A stretch of DNA of 64,000 nucleotides from Undaria pinnatifida (GCA_012845835.1 JABAKD010000010.1:8985599-9049598), one strand, 5' to 3'; shown: positions 48,296 through 59,775, counted from the first letter of the stretch. The notes: a model not told the origin generated them from the letters alone. Made by a program: numbers and translations.

Positions 48296-48837
48296 TGTTT
48301 TAAATGTGCTGGTGCCTGACCGATGACGGTCTTCAGAGGCTAACACAGAGTCGTGGCGAGACGAGCTCGAGCCTGACTGATGATGGTTTAGACGATGGTT
48401 GATCACTTTAAAATGGGCTTTCGTTGGGCCAACAAAACTTATGGCACTATGGACTGTCCCAAGTTCAGATGCAGATGTGAAAAGTGAACTCGATGTGCAA
48501 GCACTCGTGTCTTTTCCTTTTTACTCTAATAAATTATCTCGTATGGTGGTATCCACTACATACGACACTCAGGTCAATTTTACGCACGTGACGTAGTAAA
48601 CACTGCGATCTTACGCACGTGACCTAGTCAACGCTTTGATCTTACGCACGTGACCCGTCAACGCGTTATTACTTGGCGGAACGTAGTACCATATATGTGT
48701 CCTCTTCCATACTAGCGAAAAAACTTCTATCACATGGTTAGACAGCTTACCCAGTACTCTGCATACACTCATTTAACTATGTAATGAACATCTACACCTT
48801 TAACCGATGGATCCCTTGTGAATCCTACTATTCAACA
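48296..48837 (-). repeat. Copia-2 5' LTR
   Basis: Partner of 42496-43036. It contains three spaced copies of a TTACGCACGTGAC-type motif (about 48580-48655) in the plus reading, a possible enhancer-like repeat within the LTR. Just inside it, TGGGCCTCGGTAGCG could be a primer-binding site for a tRNA ending in CCA, but the tRNA was not identified. Confidence 0.85.
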
Positions 48838-49623
48838 CAGCAAGCCATCGATGACACACATGACCGCTGCCAAACACTTACTTCGGTACCTAAAAGGCTC
48901 GCCAGACTTGGCCATCATTTGTAAGAAAGAGCAATTCGCCATGCATGGCTACGCCGACGCTTCGTTCGCAGCAAACCCAGATAACAGGAGGTCAACCACC
49001 GGCTACCCTTTCTTTCTCGGTGGGGCGCCCATCAGCTTCGTAGCATAAACCCAGAGTTTCGTTGCACAGTCAACAGTGGAGGCTGAACTAATGACAATCA
49101 GTTACGGAACAAAAAAACCTGTGTTCCTCTCAAACTTTATGATCGAGCTGAATTTCACAACATTTGATTCTGTTCCGATCAACTGCGACAGCACAGGAGC
49201 ATGATATCTCGCCGGAAACTCGACGTATTCGTCACGGACCAAACACATCGCACTACGACCTTTTCTTTCTCGACTGGGCGCCCATCAGCTTCGGAGCAAA
49301 AACCCAGAGTTTCACTGCACAGTCAACAGTGGAGGCTGAACTGATGGCAATCAGTTACGGAGCAAAAGAAGCTGTGTATCTCTCAAAATTCATGATCGAG
49401 CTGAATTCCACAACATTTGATTCAGTTCTATCAACTGCGACAGCACAGGAGCATTACATCTCGCCGGAAACTCGATGCATTCGTCACGGACCAAACACAT
49501 CACACTACTCTTCTTCTTACGCGAATTAGTCAAGAGCGGAAAGATTACCACCCATCATGTGGCAACTAAGGCAATGCTGGCTGACTGCGCAACCAAGTTA
49601 CCTCTTACCGACTCCCTTCGATA
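48838..49623 (+). pseudogene. Copia pol 3' fragment with duplicated RNase H segment
   Basis: Plus-strand RT connection and RNase H: KHLLRYLKGSPDLAI, YADASFAANPDNRRSTTGY, AQSTVEAEL, and the end KITTHHVATKAMLADCATK before a stop at about 49623. The segment from the GAPISF block through CIRHGPNTSHY is present twice (about 49012-49262 and 49263-49510). Stops and frame changes make it a pseudogene. It abuts the copia-2 5' LTR directly and is in the opposite orientation. Confidence 0.8.
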
Positions 49624-49639
49624 AGAGGGCTTAGCTAGA

Positions 49640-49889
49640 ACGCGCCTGGGGGAAAATCGAGCGGACGGCTCGGAGTTCATTTGCTGCTTCGGGCACAACT
49701 TGGGCGACGGTTCAGGAAAGGACAAGGGCAAGGCCAAGACGTTGGTTGTAGAACCCGATACCGGGAAAGATGCACCTCAGAAACATTCCACCTGTCCTCT
49801 CGCGCCCAAGTGGGACTCACAAAAAGTACCATTGCTTTAGGCCTGAAAGCGGCGTCGAAGAGCACGTCATCTACATAAATACACGTCAT
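49640..49889 (-). pseudogene. Possible copia RT scrap
   Basis: A minus-strand frame starts CIYVDDVLFDAAF, which fits the YVDD catalytic loop of a copia reverse transcriptase, with GTAGATGACGTG occurring twice. The rest of the frame is not recognisable. Confidence 0.35.
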
Positions 49890-50002
49890 CTACGGATTTG
49901 CGGATGCCCAGACTGCATTCCGTTTGCTTGGTTTGCTTGGCGCGCAGGCGCGTGCAACCTTCGCACTCGCACGGCTGCGTTCCCCGGCACCCCGTACTTT
50001 CC

Positions 50003-50030
50003 CGGCGCGCAGACCTAGGTCTGCGCGCCG
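50003..50030. repeat. Perfect 28-bp palindrome
   Basis: CGGCGCGCAGACCT reads into its own reverse complement around CCTAGG. A third partial arm (GTTTGCGCGCCGGGG) follows at 50034-50048, and GGCGCGCAGGCGCG lies shortly before. The setting is intergenic and GC-rich. Confidence 0.9.
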
Positions 50031-50048
50031 AGGTTTGCGCGCCGGGGA

Positions 50049-51231
50049 GGCAAAGCTGGGGGAAGAAAAGGTGGATCGGTGGTGGGACAACCCAACTTAC
50101 CCCACTCTCCTGGAGTTGCTGCATCTCGGCTAACGGTGAGCTGCATTATCGCCTGGCACAACACAAGTCAACAAGTGGTCGGGGAAGCTGGCTCTTTTCA
50201 ATCTCGATCTACGATACAGCCAATATTCGCTATAGCTGTGCTGGCCGACAGAAACGCAGCAACAATACTTCCGAGCAGACAGGCCATGCTGGCGCCGCTC
50301 TTGTTGTACGATTGCTGTGTGTTGCGGTTTTCGTTTGGTCATGATGGTTTCTTCTCTGTGCGCCCCGCGCTCTTTTCGCGGGTTTGCTTCCAACAGCACA
50401 ACTGCGGAGTAATTTGCGTTTTTCGTCATACAACAAGCAGTAGAGACGACGACTCGCGTAACGCGTACCAGGTACCGTATACAGGATGGGGGTTCTTTCG
50501 AATGTAGGGGGCTGCCGTGCCCGAGAGAGAGAGGCTCGGTTTTCATTTTGCCTGCCAGATACCAGGTACACTGCCTAGTACTGTGATGAAAAAATATGAA
50601 CCAAAGATCAAAACATGAATAATCGTTTTCAAAAACAACTGGCGGCAGGTTTGCGTGTATCATGTTTGTACAGGTACGAGTTTTTTTCGACCAACTGCAG
50701 GTTCAAGTTTTTTTCGCCCAACTGCAGGAACTACGAGCGAAGGAATGAGGATGGTTGCTGATGCCCCCGCTTCCATGCTCACCGTGCCTGGAAACGGCCA
50801 CCATCGCTGCCCCTCACCACGTATTTGCGCTTCTGTATATCACAGTCCACTTTTTTTTCTACATATACACTATGTCAATCCTTGTCTGCAAAATAACAGG
50901 ATGCTGCGTACCTAGTACCTGGTATCTAGCGGCGACGGCGGTGGTGGAGCAGGGTGTTGTGGGAGCGGGAGCGGCGGTGGTTCTTGCGATGGAGGTGGCA
51001 GCGGAGGCTGGCGAAATGGAGGTGGACTCGAGGGTCGTGCCCGTTCGCCGCCCTTCATCCGCGGCGGCCTAATTGGATGTTGGATGAGTGCGTGCGTGTT
51101 TTTTTTGCGTGTGTGCTGCAGTAGAGTAGTGCCCCCGCCCGACAACTTTGAATTGATGTGTGAAATATTCACTCTGCATATATATATAGATGCCTCCGCC
51201 GGCTTGTTGAGTGTATTCAATTTTTTGAACA
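50049..51231. other. Unassigned sequence
   Basis: No recognisable gene. It has GGTACC-centred motifs (50467-50477, 50557-50570, 50910-50932), a duplicated GTTTTTTTCG(A/C)CCAACTGCAGG block (50680-50730) and a G/A-rich stretch (50935-51060). Confidence 0.4.
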
Positions 51232-51768
51232 TGTATGATAAAAAGTAGGATCCAAAATGAATCCATCGGTTAAAGGTAGATGTTCATTACATAGTTATGA
51301 GTGTATGCAGAGTATTGAGTAAGCTGTCGAAGCATGTGTTAGAAGTTGTTTACCTTGATGATGGAAGAGGACACATATATGGTACTGCGTATCACCAAAT
51401 AATAACGTGTTGACGGGTCACGTGCGTAAGATCAAAGCGTTGACTAGGTCCCGTGCGTAAGATCGCAGTGTTTACTGCGTCACGTGCGTAAGATTAACCT
51501 GAGTGTCGTATGTAGTGGATACTACCATACGAGATAATAGGTTACCGTAAGAAGGAAGAGACACGAGTGCTTGCACAACGAGTTTACTCTTCACATCTGC
51601 ATCTGAACTTGGGACAGTCCATAGTGACATAAGATTTGTTGGCCCAACGAGAGCCCATTTTGAAGTGATCCACCATCGTCTAAACCATCATCAGTCAGGC
51701 TCGAGCTCGTCTCGTCACGACTCTGTGTTAGCCACCGTCATCGATCAGGCACCACCACATTGATATTA
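51232..51768 (+). repeat. Copia-4 5' LTR
   Basis: Reverse-complement match to the copia-2 LTRs over their full length, with diverged ends (TGTATG... start, ...ATATTA end). It includes the TCACGTGCGTAAGAT repeats. Confidence 0.85.
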
Positions 51769-54150
51769 GGTTATGAGCCTTGGTAGCGTGTAGCACACAC
51801 CGCATGAACATTACCTACGGTGGAGCACAAGACTGGTGGTTTTGCTGGGATGCTACGCAAGAAACTTGGAATCAAACGTGAATCGAGTCGAACAGCAATG
51901 GAACAACGTGCACGAAGAAAAAGAAAGCCCGGCGAACAGACCGGCACGTTTCAGGCGATCTGCGTACAAGATCAAACTGGACGAGAAAGGAACCCCGGCG
52001 GACAGACCGGCACGCTTCAGGTGATCTACATACAGGATCGAGCTGATAGACACAAAAGGCGCAGCCCGGCGAATAGACCGGCACGCTTGAGCGGTTTAGG
52101 GACAGAATCGAGCTGAAATAAACAAAAACGGAAGCCCGGCGAGCAGGTCGGCACGCTTCAGGCGGTCCACGGACAGGATCGAGCTGAGTGCGAGAACAAA
52201 CACGACGGCACAGGTCAGCACAAGCAACGCATTCGAAGCAGTCATGGAGGAGCCCGGAAACGTTGTGACATCAACCATAAGGGATATTCCCAGATTCGAT
52301 GGGACCAAACCAGAGAACCATCGCGAATGAAGCTCAAAGAACCGCGTCGTCTTGTCTATGTCAAACAAAGACGTGTTTGATGTTCTGAACGGATTGGTTG
52401 AACCGGTACCGACTATCACAGACAGTGACACCCCGGGTGCCCCGACGAACTAGTGGAAATTCAACGCTGGAAGCGAGCGTCCGAGACCCTCTTCTCCTTA
52501 CTTTACCTTGTCACTAGCGGCCCTGCAGCTGCACTAGTTCGACGCTATGAAGACAGGACTTGGGCGGGGGGTCTGGGACACGAACAGAAGGCGTGGAACG
52601 CTTTGTACACCAAGTACAAATGTAATAGCAAGGAATCACGGCGGGCCTGCTACGAGAAGCTTGTGAACTTCGGGATGAAGCAAGGACTACCATCAGGCTA
52701 ATGGAGATTCGAGGGCGGCTGCATGAAATGGGAGAGAAGACCTCGGACGAGAGGTTTAAAGACATTTTATTGCAAGGCCTGACCGACGACTACGAGTTCG
52801 TAAAGATGACGAGCTTTCACAGCCCGAACTTTGTCATTAACGAGATTCAATCAATGATGAGAAACTTGTACATCGACCGACTCTCGAGACCAGGACATGT
52901 GACAAAGCTAAGAGGAGCGGCAACGACAACCACCAAAGGACCACGGAAGGTACGATGCTACAACTGCCAAGAATTTGGACACATCAAGCGAGAGTGCACA
53001 AACAGCAAGAAGGGGCGATCTTCTACAACACAATGGTGCTCGCTGCACAACTCGACGACGCACAGCGATGCTGAGTGCAACGCTCAGAAACTGAAACAAA
53101 GTACGGAGAACCAACCTCAGGGAAAATTACAAAGTGCCCACACAGCGACTGAGTCGACGGCGACGTACGAAGAAGACGATCTCGGGTATGCCTTCGTGGC
53201 GTCTGGGTGGACCTTGTCAACTAACTGCCGGGCAACTGCACAGACAACCCAGAGCATGGGGGCTACCGCTGACACACCCAGGCTTGCTGCGAAAACCTTG
53301 ACCATGCTGGTGGAAAACGGAGCATCTGGGCATCATTTTGACGACGAAGTTCACTACAACCCGAAAGACAAACAGCTAAACTGTAAGGCACTCGAGAGAC
53401 CCCACAATATACTGACCGCAGGACGACACGTTCTACCGGGAACAGCGACCGGTACGATTTCGGGAAAAATCTTCGACACGGACGGCAACAAGCATCCGGT
53501 AGAACATGCAGGCTTGGTCGCACCTGGGAGACACAATCGTTTCTTAGCACTGCTGCTGCTGCTGCTGCTGCTGCTCAAACTCGAGGACAAGATCTGCGAA
53601 GGGGTACTCTGTGGGTACAGCTTAAACAGCAAAGTATACCAGATATATAGAAACAAGACGGCGCGAGTGACAGAGAGCCGCAACGTCACCTTCACCGAGA
53701 CTCCAGCATCGACTCTGGCTGATTCCACAGGGGGCAACACCACTGGCGACGCCGTCAGTACTCAAGACGACAGCTCGCCGGCAGAAAACACGCAAGACAT
53801 CTGTATCACGTACAGCGAAGAGATAGACAGCCTCCTGAAGAAACTGTCGAAACTCACGAGTAGAATTATGGACCACTCAACATCAGCTGGCGAGGAGGAG
53901 CCGGTCGCTGAAGGCGCCGGCAGTAACAGGACATTCGAGACGACCCGGACAGGAGCATGGCCAACAGACCACGAACTCGGAGGCGCAACATGTTTGGGCA
54001 CACGCGCAAATTGTGCCGTAACTCCGGTCTCACGCAAAGGACTATACCTTTACCAGCAGCGAGAACTGCGTAACCTGGGATTGCTCACTAGATCAATGGT
54101 AAGCGACGCGGAGGTAGCGCACGAGAAAGAAACTACGATGGAATATACAC
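51232..54150 (+). mobile_element. Copia-4: 3'-truncated plus-strand copy of the copia-2 family
   Basis: 5' LTR, leader with the four tandem units, gag and protease, then loss of similarity at about 54150 within the linker before the RT. No 3' LTR is present. It shares with copia-2 the TGA in gag, the CTG run and the same integrase deletion. It also has its own one-base loss near 52448 and a small deletion near 52685. Confidence 0.85.
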
Positions 54151-54206
54151 TCCGAAGACCCCATCAGCCGACCCGCGTATTATCGGACAAACCACCGCCG
54201 CATTGA
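52244..54206 (+). pseudogene. Copia-4 gag-protease fragment
   Basis: Starts at ATG 52244 and hits TGA at 52328 at the same codon as copia-2. The long open part is 52701-54206 with CYNCQEFGHIKREC, ENGASGHHFDDE, the CTG-encoded Leu run, and ICEGVLCGYSLNSK. The last residues (from about 54150) no longer match copia-2. Confidence 0.85.
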
Positions 54207-55064
54207 TGTGTGCTTGTATTACAGTTCCCAGGCAGCGCCTACTTCTTAGACGATGCAAAAAAAAACACCGCAAAACCCCGCCACGCCACAATTCTCAGAC
54301 GCAGTGAGGCATGCATGCACGCCGTCGTTGACTTCTCGCACCCCCCCCACACCACACTCTATGCGCGAACTAACCACTACAAATCCCACCTACACTCTTC
54401 AAGTAAATTTTGCCAAAAAACGTGGGTGCAGCAGCTCCAAGGAAATCAACCCCCCGCGGCGTCTTCGCCTTGTTCGACCCTAACAGACGGTCTACGGTCG
54501 ATGCTCTACGGTACTGTCTGGTTTCGCGAAGTACAACCGTACCGGGCTACAACCCGAACCCTTGCAAATACTTCGTATACCACTATTGCTCTACATTCGT
54601 CTGCGCGCCTTGTGCATCATGGACCTTAGCTAGGCCACGACTGCAGAGTCGGCCGCTTTACCACGCCCGTGGGTGTGCGACGTGCTTTCTGTTCCTGTGA
54701 TTAATCGAGGAGATAGCGAAGGGAGGCGTGGGACACGTGAGCAGAGGCATGGTGTAAGAAAAATAAGACAACGGCATCGTAGCGAAGGTGGCTGGCTCAC
54801 TACGCAGCCGGGATATATCACAATCCCTCAGCTTAATTTACGAAGAAAAAAACAGATACGCGAGCCGGCGCAAATACTAGCTATTGGGATGCCGAATAAT
54901 ATACGTCCGCATCGCGTTGGGATCAACGCGGTCCGCTCCCCCGATCTCTTCGCCCCTCTTTCCATGTTGGTACATTGCGATGGACCTCATCCAACGCAAA
55001 AAAAAGTGTAACAGGTACATTTTGAGCGAGTGACGTAATCCACGTGCTAGAATTATGTTCTGAT
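54207..55064. other. Unassigned sequence
   Basis: No recognised gene. Short frames on both strands lack domains. CATGCATG and C-run tracts are present near 54309-54350. Confidence 0.35.
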
Positions 55065-55072
55065 GTATTTTA

Positions 55073-55447
55073 CAGTGATGGGAAGTACCGCAAAAAAAGG
55101 ACTTTACCTACCGGTAATTTACCGCAAATCACCTTTTGTGTTTACCTACCGGTAATTACCGCGGGTGTATACGGGGGCGAATATGCCCCGTCCCCGGGAT
55201 TTCCTACACTTCTTTGGTCCAGTGATGGTTTGCATCTGTCTCTCTTTGTTGTGCTTCTGTGGTTTGAGTCGTGTGGTCTGCTGTCTGCTGTGAACTTGAA
55301 AATTTTGAAATCAGCTGCCCGCCAAAAAGAGGGGGGCCCGCGGGGAACAGGGGGGTACCCAGGTGAAAATTACCCCATTTTTTCATGTTACCTACCCCCG
55401 AACATCGTAACCGGTAATTACCGGTACCCCGGTACTTCCCATCACTG
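55073..55447. mobile_element. 375-bp hAT-type MITE
   Basis: The ends CAGTGATGGGAAGTACCG and its exact reverse complement form 18-bp terminal inverted repeats. A perfect 8-bp duplication GTATTTTA flanks it (55065-55072, 55448-55455). The inside has repeated TACCGGTAATTACCG palindromes and no coding capacity. CAG-type ends with 8-bp duplications fit the hAT superfamily. Confidence 0.9.
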
Positions 55448-55455
55448 GTATTTTA

Positions 55456-56045
55456 TCGATGATCAGTCGTAATGAGCTTCTCAGTGCTGTTGTCCAATCG
55501 ACGAACAGATCGAGCGGCACAACTTGTACCGTTTCATACATGTGTGTTTTGACGTTACCTTTCGGATGGTATGCGGATCCTGGCTTGCGATACGACTATT
55601 AATACATATGTACGATCTCTGATAGTCACTTCTCTGGCTCTGGACCTTTCACCGTACTCGTGGTGTTACGTCTTATGTGTTTGCCCAAGAGAGCGTGTTA
55701 AACCTATCTAATGGTGCATGTCTGTGCAAGCTTGGTCCGTCATATACGTCTGACGGAAGCAGCATCATCTTGGATTAGCCTAACAGCTAACCGCGCCGCC
55801 TCAACCTGATCGTTATCCATCGGTCATCCACGACCAAATTAAAACAGCACGGGTTATACAACAATCATAAAACTCCTTTTCTTTAGTTGACCACATAAGA
55901 AAACTGCAGGCGTTTGGTGTTCATGTTTCTCTTCGAGTGGCTTACTTCGTTACTAAGATACTGTAGCTCTCGCTAGCAAACTCGCGCTGGTGGATATTTG
56001 TAACTGTTGCAAACTGTGTATGCGTTCGTGGAAAGTAGGGAATTC
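55456..56045. other. Unassigned sequence
   Basis: No open frame of note, no repeat and no RNA gene recognised. Confidence 0.4.
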
Positions 56046-56104
56046 AACCCAACCCAACCCTGCCCAACCCAACCCAATCTAACGCAACTCAACCCAACCC
56101 AACA
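56046..56104. repeat. Degenerate (CAACC)n tract
   Basis: About 59 bp of AACCC/CAACC pentamers with substitutions (TGCCC, AATCT, AACGC). Confidence 0.85.
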
Positions 56105-56309
56105 AAATTGCTTTGGTGTCATTGTGTGTTGTGTATGTTCGTCCAAAAGTAATTATTTGTGGGAGATCCGGTCGCCGTGTGGGACGCGCAGCACGCATGG
56201 AAAATCCGGCACACGGGTCTGCAAATAAACCTCTACATTTTGGCGCCGTCGGAAATTAGAAACTCGCTTCTCTAGGAATTATATGTAACAATAATATGCT
56301 ATCTGCATT

Positions 56310-57490
56310 TTTGGTGGAAGCTCGTGAAAGCTTCCATGGAAGCTTTCATGGAAGCTCCTACGGGAGCTTCCACGGAAGCAACTTCCACGGAAGTCTCCAC
56401 GAAAGCACCTTGCACGGAAGCTTCCATGAAAGCTTCCACGGAAGCTTCCACGGAAGCAACTTCCACGGAAGCTTTCACGAAAGCTTCCACGGAAGACACT
56501 TCCACGGAAGCTTCCACGTAAGCTTCCACGGAAGCAACTTCCACGGAAGTTTTCATGAAAGCTTCCATGGAAGCAGCAACTTCCACGGAAGCTTCCATGA
56601 AAGCTTCCACGGAAGCAACTTCCACGGAAGCTTCCACGGAAGCAACTTCCACGCAAGCTTCCATGGAAGCTTCCACGGAAGCAACTTTCACGCAAGCTTC
56701 CACGGAAGCAACTTCCACGAAAGCAACTTCCACGGAAGCTTTCACGGAAGCAACTTCCACGGAAGCTTTCACCGAAGCAACTTCCACGGAAGCTTCCATG
56801 AAAGCTTTCTCTGAAGCAACTTCCACGGAAGCTTCCACGGAAGCTTTCATGAAAGTAAATTTCTTCCACGGAAGCTTTCGTGGAAGTAAATTTGCTTCCA
56901 CGGAAGGTTCCACGGAAGCTTTCGTGGAAGCAAATGTTCTGGTTTGCTTCCAATCTTCCTTGAAGGCTTTCGTGCCTTTCAAAGAACCTCTCGGGGAAGA
57001 AAATTTGCTTTCACGAAGAAAGCTTTCACGGAAACTTTTACGGAGGTAACTTTCCTTCCACGGAAGCTTTCACGGAAACTTTCCCTGACGTGAGTTTGCT
57101 TCCACGGAAGCTTTCAAGGAAGCTTTCACGGCCGCTTTCGTCGAAATAAATTGCCTTCAATTAAGCTTTCGCGGAAGAAAGTTTTCTTCCACGGAAGCTT
57201 CCATGAAAGTAAAAGCTTTCGTGGAATCAAACTTGCTTTCTCGAAAGATTTCACGGAAGCTTTCGCGCAAGTAAATTTGCTTCCATGGAAGCTTTCACGG
57301 AAGCTTTCAGTTACGTAAAGTTGCTTCCACGGAAGCTTTCACGGAAGCTTTCGTGGACGTAAAAAAAGCTTTCACGGACAGTTTCATGAAAGAAAAATAC
57401 TGCCACGAAAGGTTCCGTCAAAGCTGCTGGGAGGCAAATTTACTTCCACCAAAGCTTCCGTGAAAGCTTCCATGGAAGCTACTTCCACTG
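56310..57490. repeat. 1.2-kb array built on GGAAGCTTCC palindromes
   Basis: From about 56312 to 56840 the sequence is almost only TTCCACGGAAGC in 12-18-bp steps, so GGAAGCTTCC palindromes recur throughout. From about 56850 to 57480 the motif sits in longer units of 50-60 bp with an AGTAAATTTGCTTCCACGG spacer and more divergence. The unit lacks stops in several frames, so long frames (plus 56296-56814, minus 56279-56982) encode Phe-His-Gly-Ser or Ala-Ser-Val-Glu repeats. These are judged repeat artefacts. Confidence 0.85.
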
Positions 57491-58405
57491 CTCCTGCAGA
57501 AAACACAAGTGGACATTCCGTGAATTCGTCCAGGGAAGGTATGGAAGCTTCCACCGAAACAGTAGTGCATGTGTACTTGCCTGAAAGCTTGGACTTCCAC
57601 CACCATAATGAACATGCAGGCGGGAGGTCCCGCAAAACGTATATCAGGTACATAAGCGTTGCAAATTGAAGTTAATTAACTATGTGAGCACTGAGCAATG
57701 AGAACTTGGCCAAGCTGGGAGGGGCCGACGTTTCGTCATGTACACGCTTACGCACGTTACCTACTCTGGAATCCAATTCTCTCACTATGTTTGCAAGGAT
57801 TCGTGTAAGCTGAGGTAAATCAGGAAATCGCGCCGAACGCCGCCCAAAAAACGTTTCAAATCATTCACGCAGCTATCCCGTAGCCTTTTACTGGCGGTAG
57901 TCGGCTTACGCCATGATGGAGGTGTCGTTCCTTAGAGTTGAGTGTAAGTGGTGGCCGTCGATAGGTTCCTCGTTGGTCGTGGGGAAACACAGAAAAAGGC
58001 CGACCCCCGGTCCTCCCGACCGTGCGTGCTTTGTGCTATGTAACCCTTCAAATTCCACGGATGCTCCCTACGCGGGAGAACGTCAAAGGAAGTCAATAGC
58101 ATGCATCCATCGCGAGACAATACAACTTTACGAGCAAGCCCTTACTCACGGACATAAAGCGGTGTGGGAGGCGGGGGAACGACGTCACCCCTTCCCACCG
58201 TGCACGAGTCCGTACGCCACCCCCCGACACCACAATACACTCTCACAAAAACTAGCGCTGGTGCAGGCGAGGCCTGAAGACATCAACATCGGACTACGCC
58301 ATCCAATTCCCAACGAACAAGCAGCAGATTGCACGGGTTCAGTAGAGGCTACAGGTAGAGAGAGCCGACGCCATGACGCTAAACCTAGGGTCCACGACAT
58401 GCTTC
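57491..58405. other. Unassigned sequence
   Basis: No recognised gene. The plus frame 57913-58422 lacks recognisable domains. Confidence 0.35.
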
Positions 58406-58409
58406 ATAC

Positions 58410-58610
58410 CCGTAACCAATAACGCCGCACCGCAGCAGCCTAAGCAACGGCCACATCCGGCAGGGGGGAAGGCGAATGAGACAAGTAACACAAAACCTTC
58501 CTAACGAATACCACCTTCGATATCTATCAGCAATACGGTGACGAAGTCAAAGCATACGAATAACCGACGCCAGCCCAGAGTACGGGGTGAATAGGCACGA
58601 AGGCGTTTGC
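58410..58610. repeat. Direct repeat, first copy (partner 59131-59335)
   Basis: Both copies contain AATAACGCCGCACCGCAGCA, GCAACGGCCACATCCGGCAG, CTATCAGCAATACGG and CAGAGTACGGGGTGAA, about 720 bp apart. They differ by scattered substitutions, so the duplication is old. Confidence 0.85.
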
Positions 58611-59130
58611 GCCACCCGCAGCTTCCACCAGCCTTGTTTGTCCACAACCACGCATAGCCACATACCCCGTACTACTATGTACCTCGAAACGTCCTTAATC
58701 ATTGTGGACGACTTCGCTACAAGGGAAATAACCAAGCCCCCCCCCCCTCCCCGCCCCAATCCACCTTCCCCGCGACACAAAAGTGTCGGCGACACGAGGG
58801 TGTCGGCAAATGAACAACACCATGGCAGCGCCCGCCGGTCATTTTCCACTCTTTGACAACGGGCAGCAAGAAGAGGATGGTACATATTCCAGGAAAAGCC
58901 ACACGCTCATGAGTGATGGCTCAACACCCTCCCAACCCCCACCTCCCACACCCACGTCCACCACAAACACCTGGCAGACAGCGAAAAAACATAACATAAT
59001 CAGCCGATCATTTTCCACTACTTCAAAGCAGCAACAACAGGATAGGATCCGATCCAGTGTACGCCACGAGCTCATGACGAAGACTTCCTCACCCCCCCCC
59101 CCCCCTTCCTTGCCCCTCGTACCGCTTCAT

Positions 59131-59335
59131 ACCCGCAATCAATAACGCCGCACCGCAGCAGCCTAAGCAACGGCCACATCCGGCAGTGGGGAAAGGGGAA
59201 TGAGACAAATAACACAAAACGTTCCAAACGCATACCACCTTCTGCATCTATCAGCAATACGGAGGCGAAGTCAATGCATACGAATAACAGACTCCAGCGC
59301 AGAGTACGGGGTGAAGAGGCATGAAGGAAGTAGGA
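59131..59335. repeat. Direct repeat, second copy (partner 58410-58610)
   Basis: See the partner. The DNA between the copies contains C-rich tracts followed by TTTTCCACT blocks (near 58848 and 59013), a hint of further, more decayed duplication. Confidence 0.85.
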
Positions 59336-59379
59336 CCAAAGTGAGTCCTGAATCAGCAACAACCCGTCCGCTTGCACCA

Positions 59380-59775
59380 TTACGTCATACAATATCTTCG
59401 CAACGAGGTCCGTGGGTGTGGGTCCCATCTGAGGGGTGCCATCTCGTGGCGGAGGACCACTAGAACGTCAAGCTCATGGACGTTGTCGGCGACCAGCAGG
59501 GGGCCCATCACTGGGCAGCTCTTAGGTCCACAATGGCGGAACTGCTCACCAATTTCTGGACCAGGACTCCTTCGACCGGACACGTCTATGATGTTTGCAG
59601 GCGCACTGTAGAGGTGAACGGAGAAGCGCGCACCATGAAGGCCGCCTTGGTCGATGGCTGCAAACAACACAGATCACCCAAAATGCAAGGTCTACGAATG
59701 CACGGAAGACCTAGAAAGCGTTGGAAGATCGCGGTGAGAAGCGGCCGAAAGCGTTGGTGTGCAGGTCTAACGTAA
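59380..59775. other. Overlapping unassigned ORFs on both strands
   Basis: A plus ORF (59476-59775, true ATG, ends GRPRKRWKIAVRSGRKRW) overlaps a minus ORF (59670-59380, with HLYSAPANIIDVSGR). The plus ORF's end recalls the GRPRKRW tail of some LINE proteins, but no catalytic domain is present. Neither is recognised. Confidence 0.2.

Larger units (their letters stand above)
42496..48837 (-). mobile_element. Copia-2: integrase-deleted Ty1/copia element with an extra ORF
   Basis: Two 541/542-bp LTRs enclose, on the minus strand, a 5' leader with four tandem 67-70-bp units, gag-protease with the integrase core missing, a broken RT, RNase H, and a further ORF before the 3' LTR. A second copy of the family is at 51232-54150 on the plus strand. 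The absence of a target duplication points to rearrangement after insertion or inter-element recombination. Confidence 0.88.

Noticed and set aside
56279-56982. Two long opposite-strand frames of Ala-Ser-Val-Glu and Phe-His-Gly-Ser repeats
   Set aside because: The GGAAGC array has no stops in several frames; overlap on both strands shows the repeat, not coding, explains them.
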